Shown here: one piece after another, positions 1-5,952 of the stretch
How positions within the stretch are numbered: position 1 is the first letter of the stretch
Layout of the letters: every line of letters begins with the position of its first letter
Origin: an uncultured Lachnospiraceae bacterium
GTDB lineage: Bacteria; Bacillota_A; Clostridia; Lachnospirales; Lachnospiraceae
Length of the DNA stretch: 7,885 nt
Direction of reading: 5' to 3'
Assembly: GCA_900553635.1 (NCBI GenBank)
Contig: USDU01000117.1
Span: 1-7,885 of the forward strand
Position numbers and translations under genes: made by a program
Notes under the pieces: generated by a model
What the model was told of the DNA's origin: nothing
Database searches by the model: none
Seen by the model: the letters and a program-made list of their open reading frames with translations, nothing else

Positions 1-1167
1 GCGGACGTGATCGTGAATCCGAAGCAGGCAGACTGTCCCTATCCCTATAAGAAACTTTGCGGCGCGACGGTAGCCTGGCGGCTGGTGGAGGTGCTCTATC
101 AGGAGGCGGGCGTACCCCGGGAAGAGTTCCTGGATCTGGCCCAGTTCGCGGCGGTAGCCACCATCGGCGACATCATGGATTTGACCGGTGAGAACCGCAT
201 CCTGGTTCGGTACGGTTTAAAACAGTTAGGTGAAACTAACAATCCGGGCTACCGGGCTCTGCTCACAGTCAACGGTCTGGAGGGCAAGAAGCTCACGGCC
301 TACCACATCGGCTTCGTCATCGGCCCCTGCATCAACGCCAGTGGCCGCCTGGACACTGCAAAGAGGGCACTGGAGCTGCTGGGCGCGTCCTCTAAGACCG
401 AGGCGGAAAAGCTGGCCGGGGATCTGAAAGCCCTGAATGACAGCCGGAAAGACCTGACAGCAAAGGGAACCACCGAGGCTATCCGCCTTATCGAAGAGAC
501 CGATTTGGGTCAGGATAAGGTGCTGGTGGTCTACCTGCCCGACTGCCACGAAAGCCTGGCTGGTATCATCGCAGGCCGCATCCGGGAGCGCTATTTCCGC
601 CCCTGCTTCGTGCTGACCGACGGTGAGGAGGGCGTGAAGGGATCGGGTCGTTCCATTCCCGGATATCACATGTTCGAGGAAATGACGAAGGTGGCGGAAT
701 TATTTACCAAATTCGGCGGCCACCCCATGGCGGCGGGCCTGTCCATCCCCACCGAAAATGTGGAGATTTTACGGAAGCGCCTCAATGAAAACTGCCGCCT
801 GACCAATGAGGATCTGGTTCCGAAGCTGTCCTATGACGCTGTCCTGCCCATCCAGTATGCCGGGGAGCAGATTATAAAGGAGCTTGAGCTTTTGGAGCCA
901 TTTGGCAAGGAAAATGATAAGCCCCTGTTCGCGGCGGCAAATGTCCGGGTGAAAAGCGCCCGCATCATCGGTAAAAACCGCAACGTCTTGAAGACCGTCC
1001 TGGAGGATGACAAAGGAAGCCGCCTGGAGGGTATCAGCTTCGGCGATGTGGAAGCCGATCTGCATTACATAGAAAGCAAAGACACCGTCTGCCTGCTCTA
1101 TTACCCGGAAATCAATGAATTTCAGGGGCGGAGAACCGTGCAGGCGGTCATTGAAAGCTGGAGATAA
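1..1167 (+). CDS. recJ: Single-stranded-DNA-specific exonuclease RecJ, C-terminal part (5' end outside window)
   Basis: RecJ degrades single-stranded DNA 5' to 3' in the cytoplasm, in recombination, mismatch and base-excision repair. The reading frame is already open at base 1 with no plausible start (the first in-frame candidate, GTG at 7, lies inside the conserved VNPKQADCPYP stretch), so the gene begins upstream. The visible part is 388 codons; the family is usually about 560-580 residues, so roughly the first 180 residues, with the DHH motif and the first metal ligands, are missing. Visible landmarks (numbered from base 1): ATIGDIMDL near residues 53-61, with the aspartate of the last DHH-domain motif at D57; GPCINASGRLD near 108-118; GRSIPGYHMFEEM; and the DHHA1-domain signature GGHPMAAG at 239-246 (bases 715-738). 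The C-terminal OB-like domain ends in INEFQGRRTVQAVIESWR. The frame is intact. Many family members have GPRINAAGR where this has GPCINASGR. No convincing terminator follows. Confidence 0.96.
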   Translation, partial: ADVIVNPKQADCPYPYKKLCGATVAWRLVEVLYQEAGVPREEFLDLAQFAAVATIGDIMDLTGENRILVRYGLKQLGETNNPGYRALLTVNGLEGKKLTAYHIGFVIGPCINASGRLDTAKRALELLGASSKTEAEKLAGDLKALNDSRKDLTAKGTTEAIRLIEETDLGQDKVLVVYLPDCHESLAGIIAGRIRERYFRPCFVLTDGEEGVKGSGRSIPGYHMFEEMTKVAELFTKFGGHPMAAGLSIPTENVEILRKRLNENCRLTNEDLVPKLSYDAVLPIQYAGEQIIKELELLEPFGKENDKPLFAAANVRVKSARIIGKNRNVLKTVLEDDKGSRLEGISFGDVEADLHYIESKDTVCLLYYPEINEFQGRRTVQAVIESWR

Positions 1168-1273
1168 AAAACGACGGATCTGGTGCAAAAGCACATTTAA
1201 TGGAAAAAAGTAGAAAATTAACAGATTAAATTATTGAAATTGTGCAAAAAACAGAGAAAAATCGTGAAAAGGG

Positions 1274-1302
1274 TTGTATACAGAAAATCGGTGTCCTATA
1301 AT
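1274..1302 (+). promoter_or_regulatory. Sigma-A-type promoter for the membrane-protein gene
   Basis: There is a perfect -10 hexamer TATAAT at 1297-1302 and a -35-like TTGTAT (4 of 6 to TTGACA) at 1274-1279, with a 17-base spacer. Transcription would start near 1308-1310, giving a leader of about 40 bases. The 75 bases upstream are strongly A/T-rich with several A-tracts and could act as an UP element. The gap from recJ (180 bases) has no other recognisable signal. The promoter is followed by a strong GAGGGGG ribosome binding site at 1333-1339. Confidence 0.8.
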
Positions 1303-1347
1303 AAACCTTAACTTCCAAAATAAAAAGACAACGAGGGGGAAAACGTT

Positions 1348-2301
1348 ATGTCAGTAAACAAGAAGATAAAAGCGCGTTACGCGGAAATCGCTCAGTTTCT
1401 GGGCCTGTGTTTCAACGAAGAGTATTGTGTGGTTTATGGAGAGAAGGATGGCTTTACGCTTCGCATCAGCGGCCTGGACAATGGCCGGGGTATCGAGTAC
1501 GGTATGGTCTGCGTATCGGTCGGTGTGTCTGAGAATGGCGTGAAGCTTGAACAGGATAAACAGTTCCGCAAGGAGCATAAGGGCGTCATGGGCATCGTAC
1601 AGGAAAAGCATACTGTCCGGATGACCCTGAAGCAGTGTAAAAATATGGAGAAGCTTAAGGGCATTCTGCAGGACTCCCTTCCGGCCTTCCTGGACATGCT
1701 GAAGCTGGAAGGATTTACCAATGGCTGTGAGCTCTGCGGCGAGGCCAGGGAGACCGGAGCAGCTTACGTGGCAGGCAATTCCATCTGCCTCTGCGACGAG
1801 TGCTACGACAAGGTCAGCGAGAACGCGGCGGCTTACACTGCAAATGAGAAGAACAAGAAGGAAAACCTGGTAGGCGGCGTCGTAGGCGCGCTGGTAGGCT
1901 CCCTGCTCGGCGTAGCCAGCATCATTCTGCTGAGCCAGATGGGTTATGTGGCAGCCCTGTCCGGCGTCATCATGGCAGTCTGCGCGCTGAAGGGCTACGA
2001 GCTTCTGGGCGGCAAGCTGACCAAGAAGGGTATCATCATCAGCGTAGTGATTATGATCATCATGACCTATGTGGGCGACCGCCTCGACTGGGGCATCATG
2101 ATTGCCAGAGAGCTGGAGGTAGACGTTTTCTACGGCTACCGTCTGGTACCGCTGCTTCTGTCTGAGGAGATCATCGATGCGACCAGCTATGTGGGCAACC
2201 TGGTACTGGTATACGCCTTCCTGCTTCTGGGCGCCATCCCCACCATCCGCAACGCCATGCGCAGGGACAAGGTGGCAGGAACCATCTGCAAACTGCATTA
2301 A
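1348..2301 (+). CDS. Uncharacterised membrane protein with four-cysteine zinc-finger-like motif and about four TM helices
   Basis: I do not recognise this 317-residue protein as a named family. Residues 1-115 look like a soluble alpha/beta domain (strands around YCVVYGEKDGFTLRISG and YGMVCVSVGVS). Next comes a zinc-finger-like knuckle: C127-x2-C130, then C149-x2-C152, with an extra C147. The C-terminal half is hydrophobic, with likely membrane segments near 174-196, 199-217, 227-243 and 283-301, and a basic tail (RNAMRRDK). The first membrane segment carries a glycine zipper, G176, G180, G184 and G188, each four residues apart, which suggests tight helix packing or oligomerisation. There is no signal peptide, so the N-terminal domain and zinc knuckle are probably cytoplasmic. 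The ATG is preceded by GAGGGGG with an 8-base spacing. The gene has its own promoter and sits alone between recJ and apt. A sensor or membrane-anchored adaptor is possible but is only inference. Confidence 0.9.
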   Translation: MSVNKKIKARYAEIAQFLGLCFNEEYCVVYGEKDGFTLRISGLDNGRGIEYGMVCVSVGVSENGVKLEQDKQFRKEHKGVMGIVQEKHTVRMTLKQCKNMEKLKGILQDSLPAFLDMLKLEGFTNGCELCGEARETGAAYVAGNSICLCDECYDKVSENAAAYTANEKNKKENLVGGVVGALVGSLLGVASIILLSQMGYVAALSGVIMAVCALKGYELLGGKLTKKGIIISVVIMIIMTYVGDRLDWGIMIARELEVDVFYGYRLVPLLLSEEIIDATSYVGNLVLVYAFLLLGAIPTIRNAMRRDKVAGTICKLH

Positions 2302-2307
2302 GAAACG

Positions 2308-2347
2308 AAAAAAACGGCCCGGCCTGTAAAAACGCAGACGGGCCGTT
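2308..2347 (-). terminator. Strong hairpin, terminator-like in the minus-strand direction
   Basis: The arms AACGGCCCG (2313-2321) and CGGGCCGTT (2339-2347) form a perfect 9-bp GC-rich stem with a 17-base loop. A run of seven A's (2308-2314) precedes it, which reads as a T-run after the stem on the minus strand, the classic intrinsic-terminator layout. On the plus strand the stem is followed by GGCGTTAC, a poor U-tract. The hairpin starts 11 bases after the stop codon of the membrane-protein gene. It may still end that transcript weakly, or act in both directions. No minus-strand gene is evident nearby. Confidence 0.6.
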
Positions 2348-2381
2348 GGCGTTACAAAGCCCGTAAATCCGGCCTCCTGTC

Positions 2382-2410
2382 TTGTCAAACACCGGGAATC
2401 ATGCTATAAT
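2382..2410 (+). promoter_or_regulatory. Strong extended -10 sigma-A promoter for apt(-mscL)
   Basis: The -35 TTGTCA (5 of 6 to consensus) at 2382-2387 and a perfect TATAAT at 2405-2410 are separated by 17 bases. The TGC at 2402-2404 directly before the -10 supplies the extended -10 TGn element. Transcription would begin near 2416-2418, about 80 bases upstream of the apt start. This is the best promoter in the window by sequence. Confidence 0.88.
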
Positions 2411-2425
2411 GGGCAAGTATGCAAA

Positions 2426-2459
2426 TACCGTGCTGACAGGACGGTAGTTTTTTGTTTTT
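2426..2459 (+). terminator. Intrinsic-terminator-like hairpin in the apt 5' leader (possible attenuator)
   Basis: Arms TACCGT (2426-2431) and ACGGTA (2441-2446) form a 6-bp stem with a 9-base loop. After one G comes TTTTTTGTTTTT (2448-2459). This has the form of a plus-strand rho-independent terminator, although the stem is short. It lies after the promoter at 2382-2410 and about 35 bases before the apt start codon, so transcripts for apt must read through it. It could be an attenuator, a partial terminator setting expression level, or a barrier to transcripts arriving from upstream. I see no competing antiterminator pairing in the very short segment between the start site and the stem. Confidence 0.6.
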
Positions 2460-2495
2460 AAAATTTAACAAAAAAAGGAAAGAAGAGGAAGAAAC

Positions 2496-3020
2496 ATGAA
2501 GAAGATTGAAGAATACGTCAGAAGCATACCGGATTTCCCGGAGGAGGGAATTATTTTCCGCGATATCACATCCGTACTGCAGGATGCGGACGGCCTTCAT
2601 CTGGCCATTGACTCCATGCAGGCCCTGCTGGACGGCGTGGATTTCGACGTGGTCGTAGGAGCAGAGTCCAGAGGCTTCGTGTTTGGTACTCCGATTGCCT
2701 ATAATCTGCATAAGCCCTTCGTACTGGTGCGGAAGAAGGGCAAGCTTCCCTGCGAGACCGTTTCCCGCTCCTATGATCTGGAGTACGGTACCGCGGAGAT
2801 CGAGATGCACAAGGATTCCATCAAGCCGGGCCAGAGAGTCGTTCTGGTGGACGATCTGATCGCCACCGGAGGAACCATCGAGGCGGCTGCGAAGCTGGTG
2901 GAGGAGCTGGGCGGCAAGGTCGTGAAGATCATTTTCCTGATGGAGCTGGCAGGCCTGAAGGGCCGGGAGCGTCTGAAGGATTACGATGTGGCGTCTGTCA
3001 TCCGTTACGATGGAAAATAA
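2496..3020 (+). CDS. apt: Adenine phosphoribosyltransferase
   Basis: Apt converts adenine and PRPP to AMP and pyrophosphate, the one-step cytoplasmic salvage route for adenine. The 174-residue product has the family's usual length. Visible motifs: the N-terminal hood region IPDFPEEGIIFRDIT (11-25), which shapes the adenine pocket; GAESRGF (55-61); the flexible-loop region RKKGKLP (79-85), followed by E87 and Y93; and the type I PRTase PRPP-binding loop VVLVDDLIATGGT (115-127), whose adjacent D119 and D120 contact the ribose. The C-terminus is typical. The start ATG at 2496 is preceded by AGAGGAA (2484-2490). mscL follows after 23 bases, so the two are probably one transcript. Expression likely depends on the promoter at 2382-2410 and on read-through of the leader hairpin. 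In many Firmicutes apt is directly beside rel; here mscL lies between them. Confidence 0.98.
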   Translation: MKKIEEYVRSIPDFPEEGIIFRDITSVLQDADGLHLAIDSMQALLDGVDFDVVVGAESRGFVFGTPIAYNLHKPFVLVRKKGKLPCETVSRSYDLEYGTAEIEMHKDSIKPGQRVVLVDDLIATGGTIEAAAKLVEELGGKVVKIIFLMELAGLKGRERLKDYDVASVIRYDGK

Positions 3021-3043
3021 ATAATACAGGGGGGACGAGAGAG

Positions 3044-3472
3044 ATGAAGAAGTTTTTCGAGGAATTTAAGAAGTTTATTTCCAGGGGCAACGTCATGGAT
3101 ATGGCAGTCGGTGTTATCATCGGCGGCGCGTTCACCGCGATTGTCAATTCTCTGGTAAATGATATTTTCATGCCGGTGCTTTCCCTGATTACCGGCGGCT
3201 TTGATATTGCCGGCATGTCCGTGTCCTTCGGCGTGGGCGACAATGCGGCGACACTGAACTATGGCGCGTTCCTTTCCGCAGTAATTAATTTCCTGCTGAT
3301 CGCGCTGGTGATCTTCTGCATCATCAAGGCCATGAATACCGCTAAGGACAAGATGCTGAAGAAGCAGGAGGAGGAAGCGCCCGCTCCGACCACCAAGAAG
3401 TGTCCCTATTGCATGTCTGAGATTGATATTCAGGCGACTAGATGTCCTCATTGTACATCTGAGTTGCAATGA
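3044..3472 (+). CDS. mscL: Large-conductance mechanosensitive channel MscL with C-terminal zinc ribbon
   Basis: MscL forms a homopentameric pore in the cell membrane that opens under membrane tension and releases solutes during osmotic downshock. The 142-residue product has the N-terminal amphipathic helix (MKKFFEEFKKFISRGN), the TM1 core VMDMAVGVIIGGAFTAIVNS (17-36), which matches the family's pore-lining consensus, and NDIFMPVLSLITGG at its end. A short extracellular loop follows, then TM2 at about 76-98 and a charged helix (KDKMLKKQEEE). A short linker (APAPTTKK) leads to an added CxxC...CxxC zinc ribbon, C120, C123, C134 and C137, absent from E. coli MscL (136 residues). The ribbon would lie in the cytoplasm, below the pore bundle. 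A GGGGGG-containing ribosome binding site lies at 3028-3034. The gene follows apt by 23 bases and is followed by the three-hairpin block. Confidence 0.97.
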   Translation: MKKFFEEFKKFISRGNVMDMAVGVIIGGAFTAIVNSLVNDIFMPVLSLITGGFDIAGMSVSFGVGDNAATLNYGAFLSAVINFLLIALVIFCIIKAMNTAKDKMLKKQEEEAPAPTTKKCPYCMSEIDIQATRCPHCTSELQ

Positions 3473-3482
3473 TTTGGATCAG

Positions 3483-3524
3483 CCTGAAGCACTTGCTGCT
3501 GAAGGCGTAAGAAAGTGATTCAGG
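3483..3524. repeat. Inverted repeat 1 of the mscL-rel spacer block
   Basis: Left arm CCTGAAGCACTT (3483-3494) and right arm AAGTGATTCAGG (3513-3524) pair at 11 of 12 positions, the exception being a G/A mismatch at 3489/3518. The loop is 18 bases. It begins 10 bases after the mscL stop codon and is the first of three abutting inverted repeats. Confidence 0.8.
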
Positions 3525-3526
3525 AG

Positions 3527-3568
3527 TGCAAAATCCCATCGGCGAAGCCGATTTTCATGGATTTTGCA
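3527..3568. repeat. Inverted repeat 2 of the spacer block: nested 10-bp and 6-bp stems
   Basis: The outer arms TGCAAAATCC (3527-3536) and GGATTTTGCA (3559-3568) pair perfectly over 10 bp. Inside, ATCGGC (3538-3543) and GCCGAT (3547-3552) pair perfectly around a GAA triloop. Between the stems is an asymmetric internal loop of 1 base against 6 bases (TTTCAT). Two bases separate it from the repeats on each side. Confidence 0.85.
3538..3555 (+). terminator. Possible intrinsic terminator for the apt-mscL transcript
   Basis: The inner stem ATCGGC/GCCGAT with its GAA loop ends directly in TTT (3553-3555; the last T of the stem makes TTTT). A second T-run (3562-3565) follows. This could terminate apt-mscL transcription. 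The T-tract is short and is interrupted by CATGGA, so it may leak into rel. Confidence 0.4.
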
Positions 3569-3570
3569 TG

Positions 3571-3605
3571 AATTGTAACTGTGAAGGGACTGAACAGTTA
3601 TAATT
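3571..3605. repeat. Inverted repeat 3 of the spacer block
   Basis: Left arm AATTGTAACTGT (3571-3582) and right arm ACAGTTATAATT (3594-3605) pair over 12 positions, with one G-U wobble (3575/3601), around an 11-base loop. The right arm contains a perfect TATAAT at 3599-3604. The repeat ends 21 bases before the rel start codon. Confidence 0.85.
3573..3604 (+). promoter_or_regulatory. Weak candidate promoter for rel inside inverted repeat 3
   Basis: The -10 TATAAT at 3599-3604 is perfect. The nearest -35-like sequence, TTGTAA at 3573-3578 (4 of 6), is 20 bases away, which is longer than usual, and there is no TGn extension. A start near 3611 would leave a leader of only about 16 bases with the ribosome binding site at its very end. 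It may be real, or the hexamer may be a by-product of the AT-rich arm. Confidence 0.35.
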
Positions 3606-3612
3606 ACAAAAA

Positions 3613-3620
3613 GGCAGGTG
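3613..3620 (+). promoter_or_regulatory. Ribosome binding site that decides the rel start
   Basis: GGCAGGTG at 3613-3620 resembles GGAGGTG and lies 6 bases before the ATG at 3627. In-frame GTG (3618) and TTG (3621) codons also exist, but GTG is part of this site and TTG follows it directly, so both are too close to be used with it. Confidence 0.75.
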
Positions 3621-3626
3621 TTGATT

Positions 3627-5933
3627 ATGGCAGAGACGAAAATCGGTGTAAAAAACAGAGATATAGAAGTGAACCGGGACGACGAGAATGTGAAGGCAAT
3701 GCAGGATTTCACCAGTCCGGATGTCCTCTACAAAGAGCTGATCGCCAGCGTCCACAAGTACCATCCGTCCACCGATATCTCGATGATTGAAAAGGCCTAT
3801 AAGATCGCGTCTGAGGCGCATCAGGGACAGCTTCGGAAATCAGGAGAGCCGTACATCATTCACCCCTTGTGCGTGGCCATTATCCTGGCGGATCTGGAGC
3901 TTGACAAGGAGACCATCGTGGCAGGACTTCTGCATGACGCGGTGGAGGATACGGTCATGACCACCGAGGAGATCGCGGCGGAATTCGGCGACGATGTGGC
4001 TCTGCTGGTAGACGGCGTCACCAAGCTGGGACAGCTGTCCTATTCCGCGGACAAGATCGAGATTCAGGCGGAGAACCTGCGGAAAATGTTCCTGGCCATG
4101 GCCAAGGATATCCGTGTCATCCTGATTAAGCTGGCCGACCGTCTGCACAATATGCGTACGCTTCAGTACATGAAGCCCGAGAAGCAGAAGGAAAAGGCCC
4201 GGGAGACCATGGACATCTATGCGCCCATCGCCCAGCGTCTCGGTATTTCCAAGGTCAAGAATGAGCTGGATGATTTATCGCTGAAATATCTGGAGCCGGA
4301 GGCTTATTATGACCTGAAGGAGCAGATCGCTGAGAAGCGGAGCGTCCGGGAAGCCTTCGTCCAGCGTATCGTGGCGGAAGTAAAAAAGCACATGGACAAC
4401 GCAGGCATTGAAGCCCATGTGGACGGTCGTGTAAAGCATTTCTTCAGTATCTATAAGAAAATGGTGAACCAGCACAAAACGCTGGATCAGATTTACGATT
4501 TATTCGCGGTCCGGATCATCGTGGAGACGGTCAAGGACTGTTATGCGGCCCTGGGTATCATCCATGAAATGTACAAGCCCATTCCGGGACGCTTCAAGGA
4601 CTATATCGCCATGCCCAAGGCCAATATGTACCAGTCTCTGCACACCACTCTGATTGGTCCCAACGGCCAGCCCTTCGAGATTCAGATTCGTACCTACGAG
4701 ATGCACAAGACTGCCGAGTACGGTATCGCCGCCCACTGGAAATACAAGGAGAGCAGCGACGGCAAGAAACCGGTGGATCAGCAGGAGGCTGAGAAGATGA
4801 CCTGGCTGCGCCAGATTCTGGAGTGGCAGCGGGATATGTCCGATAACCGGGAATTTATGAACCTCTTAAAGAGTGATCTGGATCTGTTCTCCGAGAGCGT
4901 GTATTGCTTTACGCCCAGCGGAGACGTGAAGACCCTGCCCAGCGGTTCCACGCCCATCGACTTCGCCTACAGCGTCCACAGCGCGGTGGGTAATAAGATG
5001 ATTGGCGCCCGGGTCAACGGAAAGCTTGTGACCATCGATTACAAGATTCAGAACGGCGACCGCATTGAGATTATTACGTCTCAGAATTCCCGCGGACCCA
5101 GCCGCGACTGGCTCAATGTGGTCAAGAGTACGCAGGCGAAGAATAAGATTAATCAGTGGTTTAAAAACCAGTTTAAAGAGGATAATATTTTAAAGGGCAA
5201 GGAGATGCTGACCCAGTACTGCAAGGCCAAGAGCATCAATATGTCCGATATCATGAAGCCGGAATTCCAGAATCTGGTAATGCGGAAATACGGCTTCAAG
5301 GACTGGGATTCCGTGTTGGCGGCCATCGGCCACGGCGGCCTGAAAGAGGGCCAGGTGGTCAACAAGATGGTGGAAGAGTATGAGAAGATCCACAAGAAGG
5401 AGATCACCGATGAGAAGGTTATGGAGGCGGTCACCGAGAACAGTGACAAGAAGCTGAAGCTGGCCAAGTCCAAGAGCGGCATCATCGTCAAGGGCCTGAC
5501 CGACGTGTCAGTCCGTTTCTCCAAGTGCTGCAGCCCGGTACCGGGCGATGAGATCGTGGGCTATGTAACCCGTGGCCGCGGCGTGTCCATTCACCGGACT
5601 GACTGCGTCAATATCATGTGTCTGCAGGAGTCCGAGCGTGCCAGACTTATCGACGCCGAGTGGCAGGATATGGGATCTGCTTCTTCGGGCGAGAAGTACG
5701 CGACGGAGATCAAGATCTACGCCAACAACCGCACCGGGCTTCTGGTAGATATTTCCAAAATCTTCACCGAGCGGAATATTGACATCACCCAGATGAACGT
5801 GCGAACCAGCAAGCAGGGAACGGCGACGATTTCCATTACCTTTGAGATCAGCAGCAAAGAGGAGCTGCAGAAGATTGCGGAGAAGCTGTATCAGGTGGAG
5901 AGCGTTATGGACGTGGAGCGCGCCACCGGCTGA
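3627..5933 (+). CDS. rel: Bifunctional (p)ppGpp synthetase/hydrolase Rel (RelA/SpoT family)
   Basis: Rel makes the alarmone (p)ppGpp from ATP and GTP/GDP on starved ribosomes and also hydrolyses it, controlling the stringent response. From ATG 3627 it has 768 residues, the usual length for a long RSH enzyme. Order: HD hydrolase domain (about 45-200) with H79, the HDxxED motif at 103-108 and D171 in KLADRLHNMRTL; synthetase domain (about 260-375) with GRFKDYIAMP (321-330), YQSLHTT (335-341) and EIQIRT (351-356); TGS domain (about 424-485); helical region; zinc-finger-like domain with C634, C635, H656 and C660, a spacing that matches the RelA zinc-binding domain; and a C-terminal ACT domain (about 693-768, NNRTGLLVDIS). 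The RxKD form (RFKD) in the synthetase site is the bifunctional signature, in contrast to the acidic EXDD form of synthetase-only RelA, and the hydrolase motifs are intact. The MBL-fold gene follows after 19 bases. Confidence 0.98.
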   Translation: MAETKIGVKNRDIEVNRDDENVKAMQDFTSPDVLYKELIASVHKYHPSTDISMIEKAYKIASEAHQGQLRKSGEPYIIHPLCVAIILADLELDKETIVAGLLHDAVEDTVMTTEEIAAEFGDDVALLVDGVTKLGQLSYSADKIEIQAENLRKMFLAMAKDIRVILIKLADRLHNMRTLQYMKPEKQKEKARETMDIYAPIAQRLGISKVKNELDDLSLKYLEPEAYYDLKEQIAEKRSVREAFVQRIVAEVKKHMDNAGIEAHVDGRVKHFFSIYKKMVNQHKTLDQIYDLFAVRIIVETVKDCYAALGIIHEMYKPIPGRFKDYIAMPKANMYQSLHTTLIGPNGQPFEIQIRTYEMHKTAEYGIAAHWKYKESSDGKKPVDQQEAEKMTWLRQILEWQRDMSDNREFMNLLKSDLDLFSESVYCFTPSGDVKTLPSGSTPIDFAYSVHSAVGNKMIGARVNGKLVTIDYKIQNGDRIEIITSQNSRGPSRDWLNVVKSTQAKNKINQWFKNQFKEDNILKGKEMLTQYCKAKSINMSDIMKPEFQNLVMRKYGFKDWDSVLAAIGHGGLKEGQVVNKMVEEYEKIHKKEITDEKVMEAVTENSDKKLKLAKSKSGIIVKGLTDVSVRFSKCCSPVPGDEIVGYVTRGRGVSIHRTDCVNIMCLQESERARLIDAEWQDMGSASSGEKYATEIKIYANNRTGLLVDISKIFTERNIDITQMNVRTSKQGTATISITFEISSKEELQKIAEKLYQVESVMDVERATG

Positions 5934-5942
5934 TGAACCGCT

Positions 5943-5947
5943 GGAGG
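5943..5947 (+). promoter_or_regulatory. Ribosome binding site fixing the MBL-fold gene start
   Basis: GGAGG at 5943-5947 lies 5 bases before ATG 5953. The reading frame is open upstream into the end of rel, back to 5842. The upstream part is arginine- and alanine-rich, with no family similarity, and is the shadow of the rel coding sequence. The site places the true start at 5953. Confidence 0.85.
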
Positions 5948-5952
5948 ATAAG

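Noticed and set aside
1183..1194. GTGC-AAAA-GCAC hairpin just after recJ as a terminator
   Set aside because: The stem is only 4 bp and has no T-run after it, so it cannot be supported as a terminator.
1351..2388. Long minus-strand open frame (345 codons) opposite the membrane-protein gene
   Set aside because: Its composition is rich in His, Gln, Asp and Ala, as expected from reading GC-biased codons backwards. It has no recognisable domain, and the plus-strand gene has a promoter, ribosome binding site and coherent membrane segments.
2383..2388. Perfect minus-strand TTGACA that could feed the minus-strand terminator
   Set aside because: At the right distance the sequence is TACGGG or TTACGG, a very poor -10. 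The hexamer overlaps the plus-strand -35 and is probably coincidental.
2419..2436. Five-codon mini-ORF (MQIPC) running into the apt leader hairpin, possible leader peptide
   Set aside because: There is no ribosome binding site, it would begin only a couple of bases after the predicted transcript start, and its codons show no pattern linked to purines or any amino acid pathway.
3618..3626. GTG (3618) or TTG (3621) as the rel start
   Set aside because: GTG 3618 is part of the ribosome binding site GGCAGGTG and TTG 3621 follows it directly. ATG 3627 has correct spacing and starts a sensible N-terminus.
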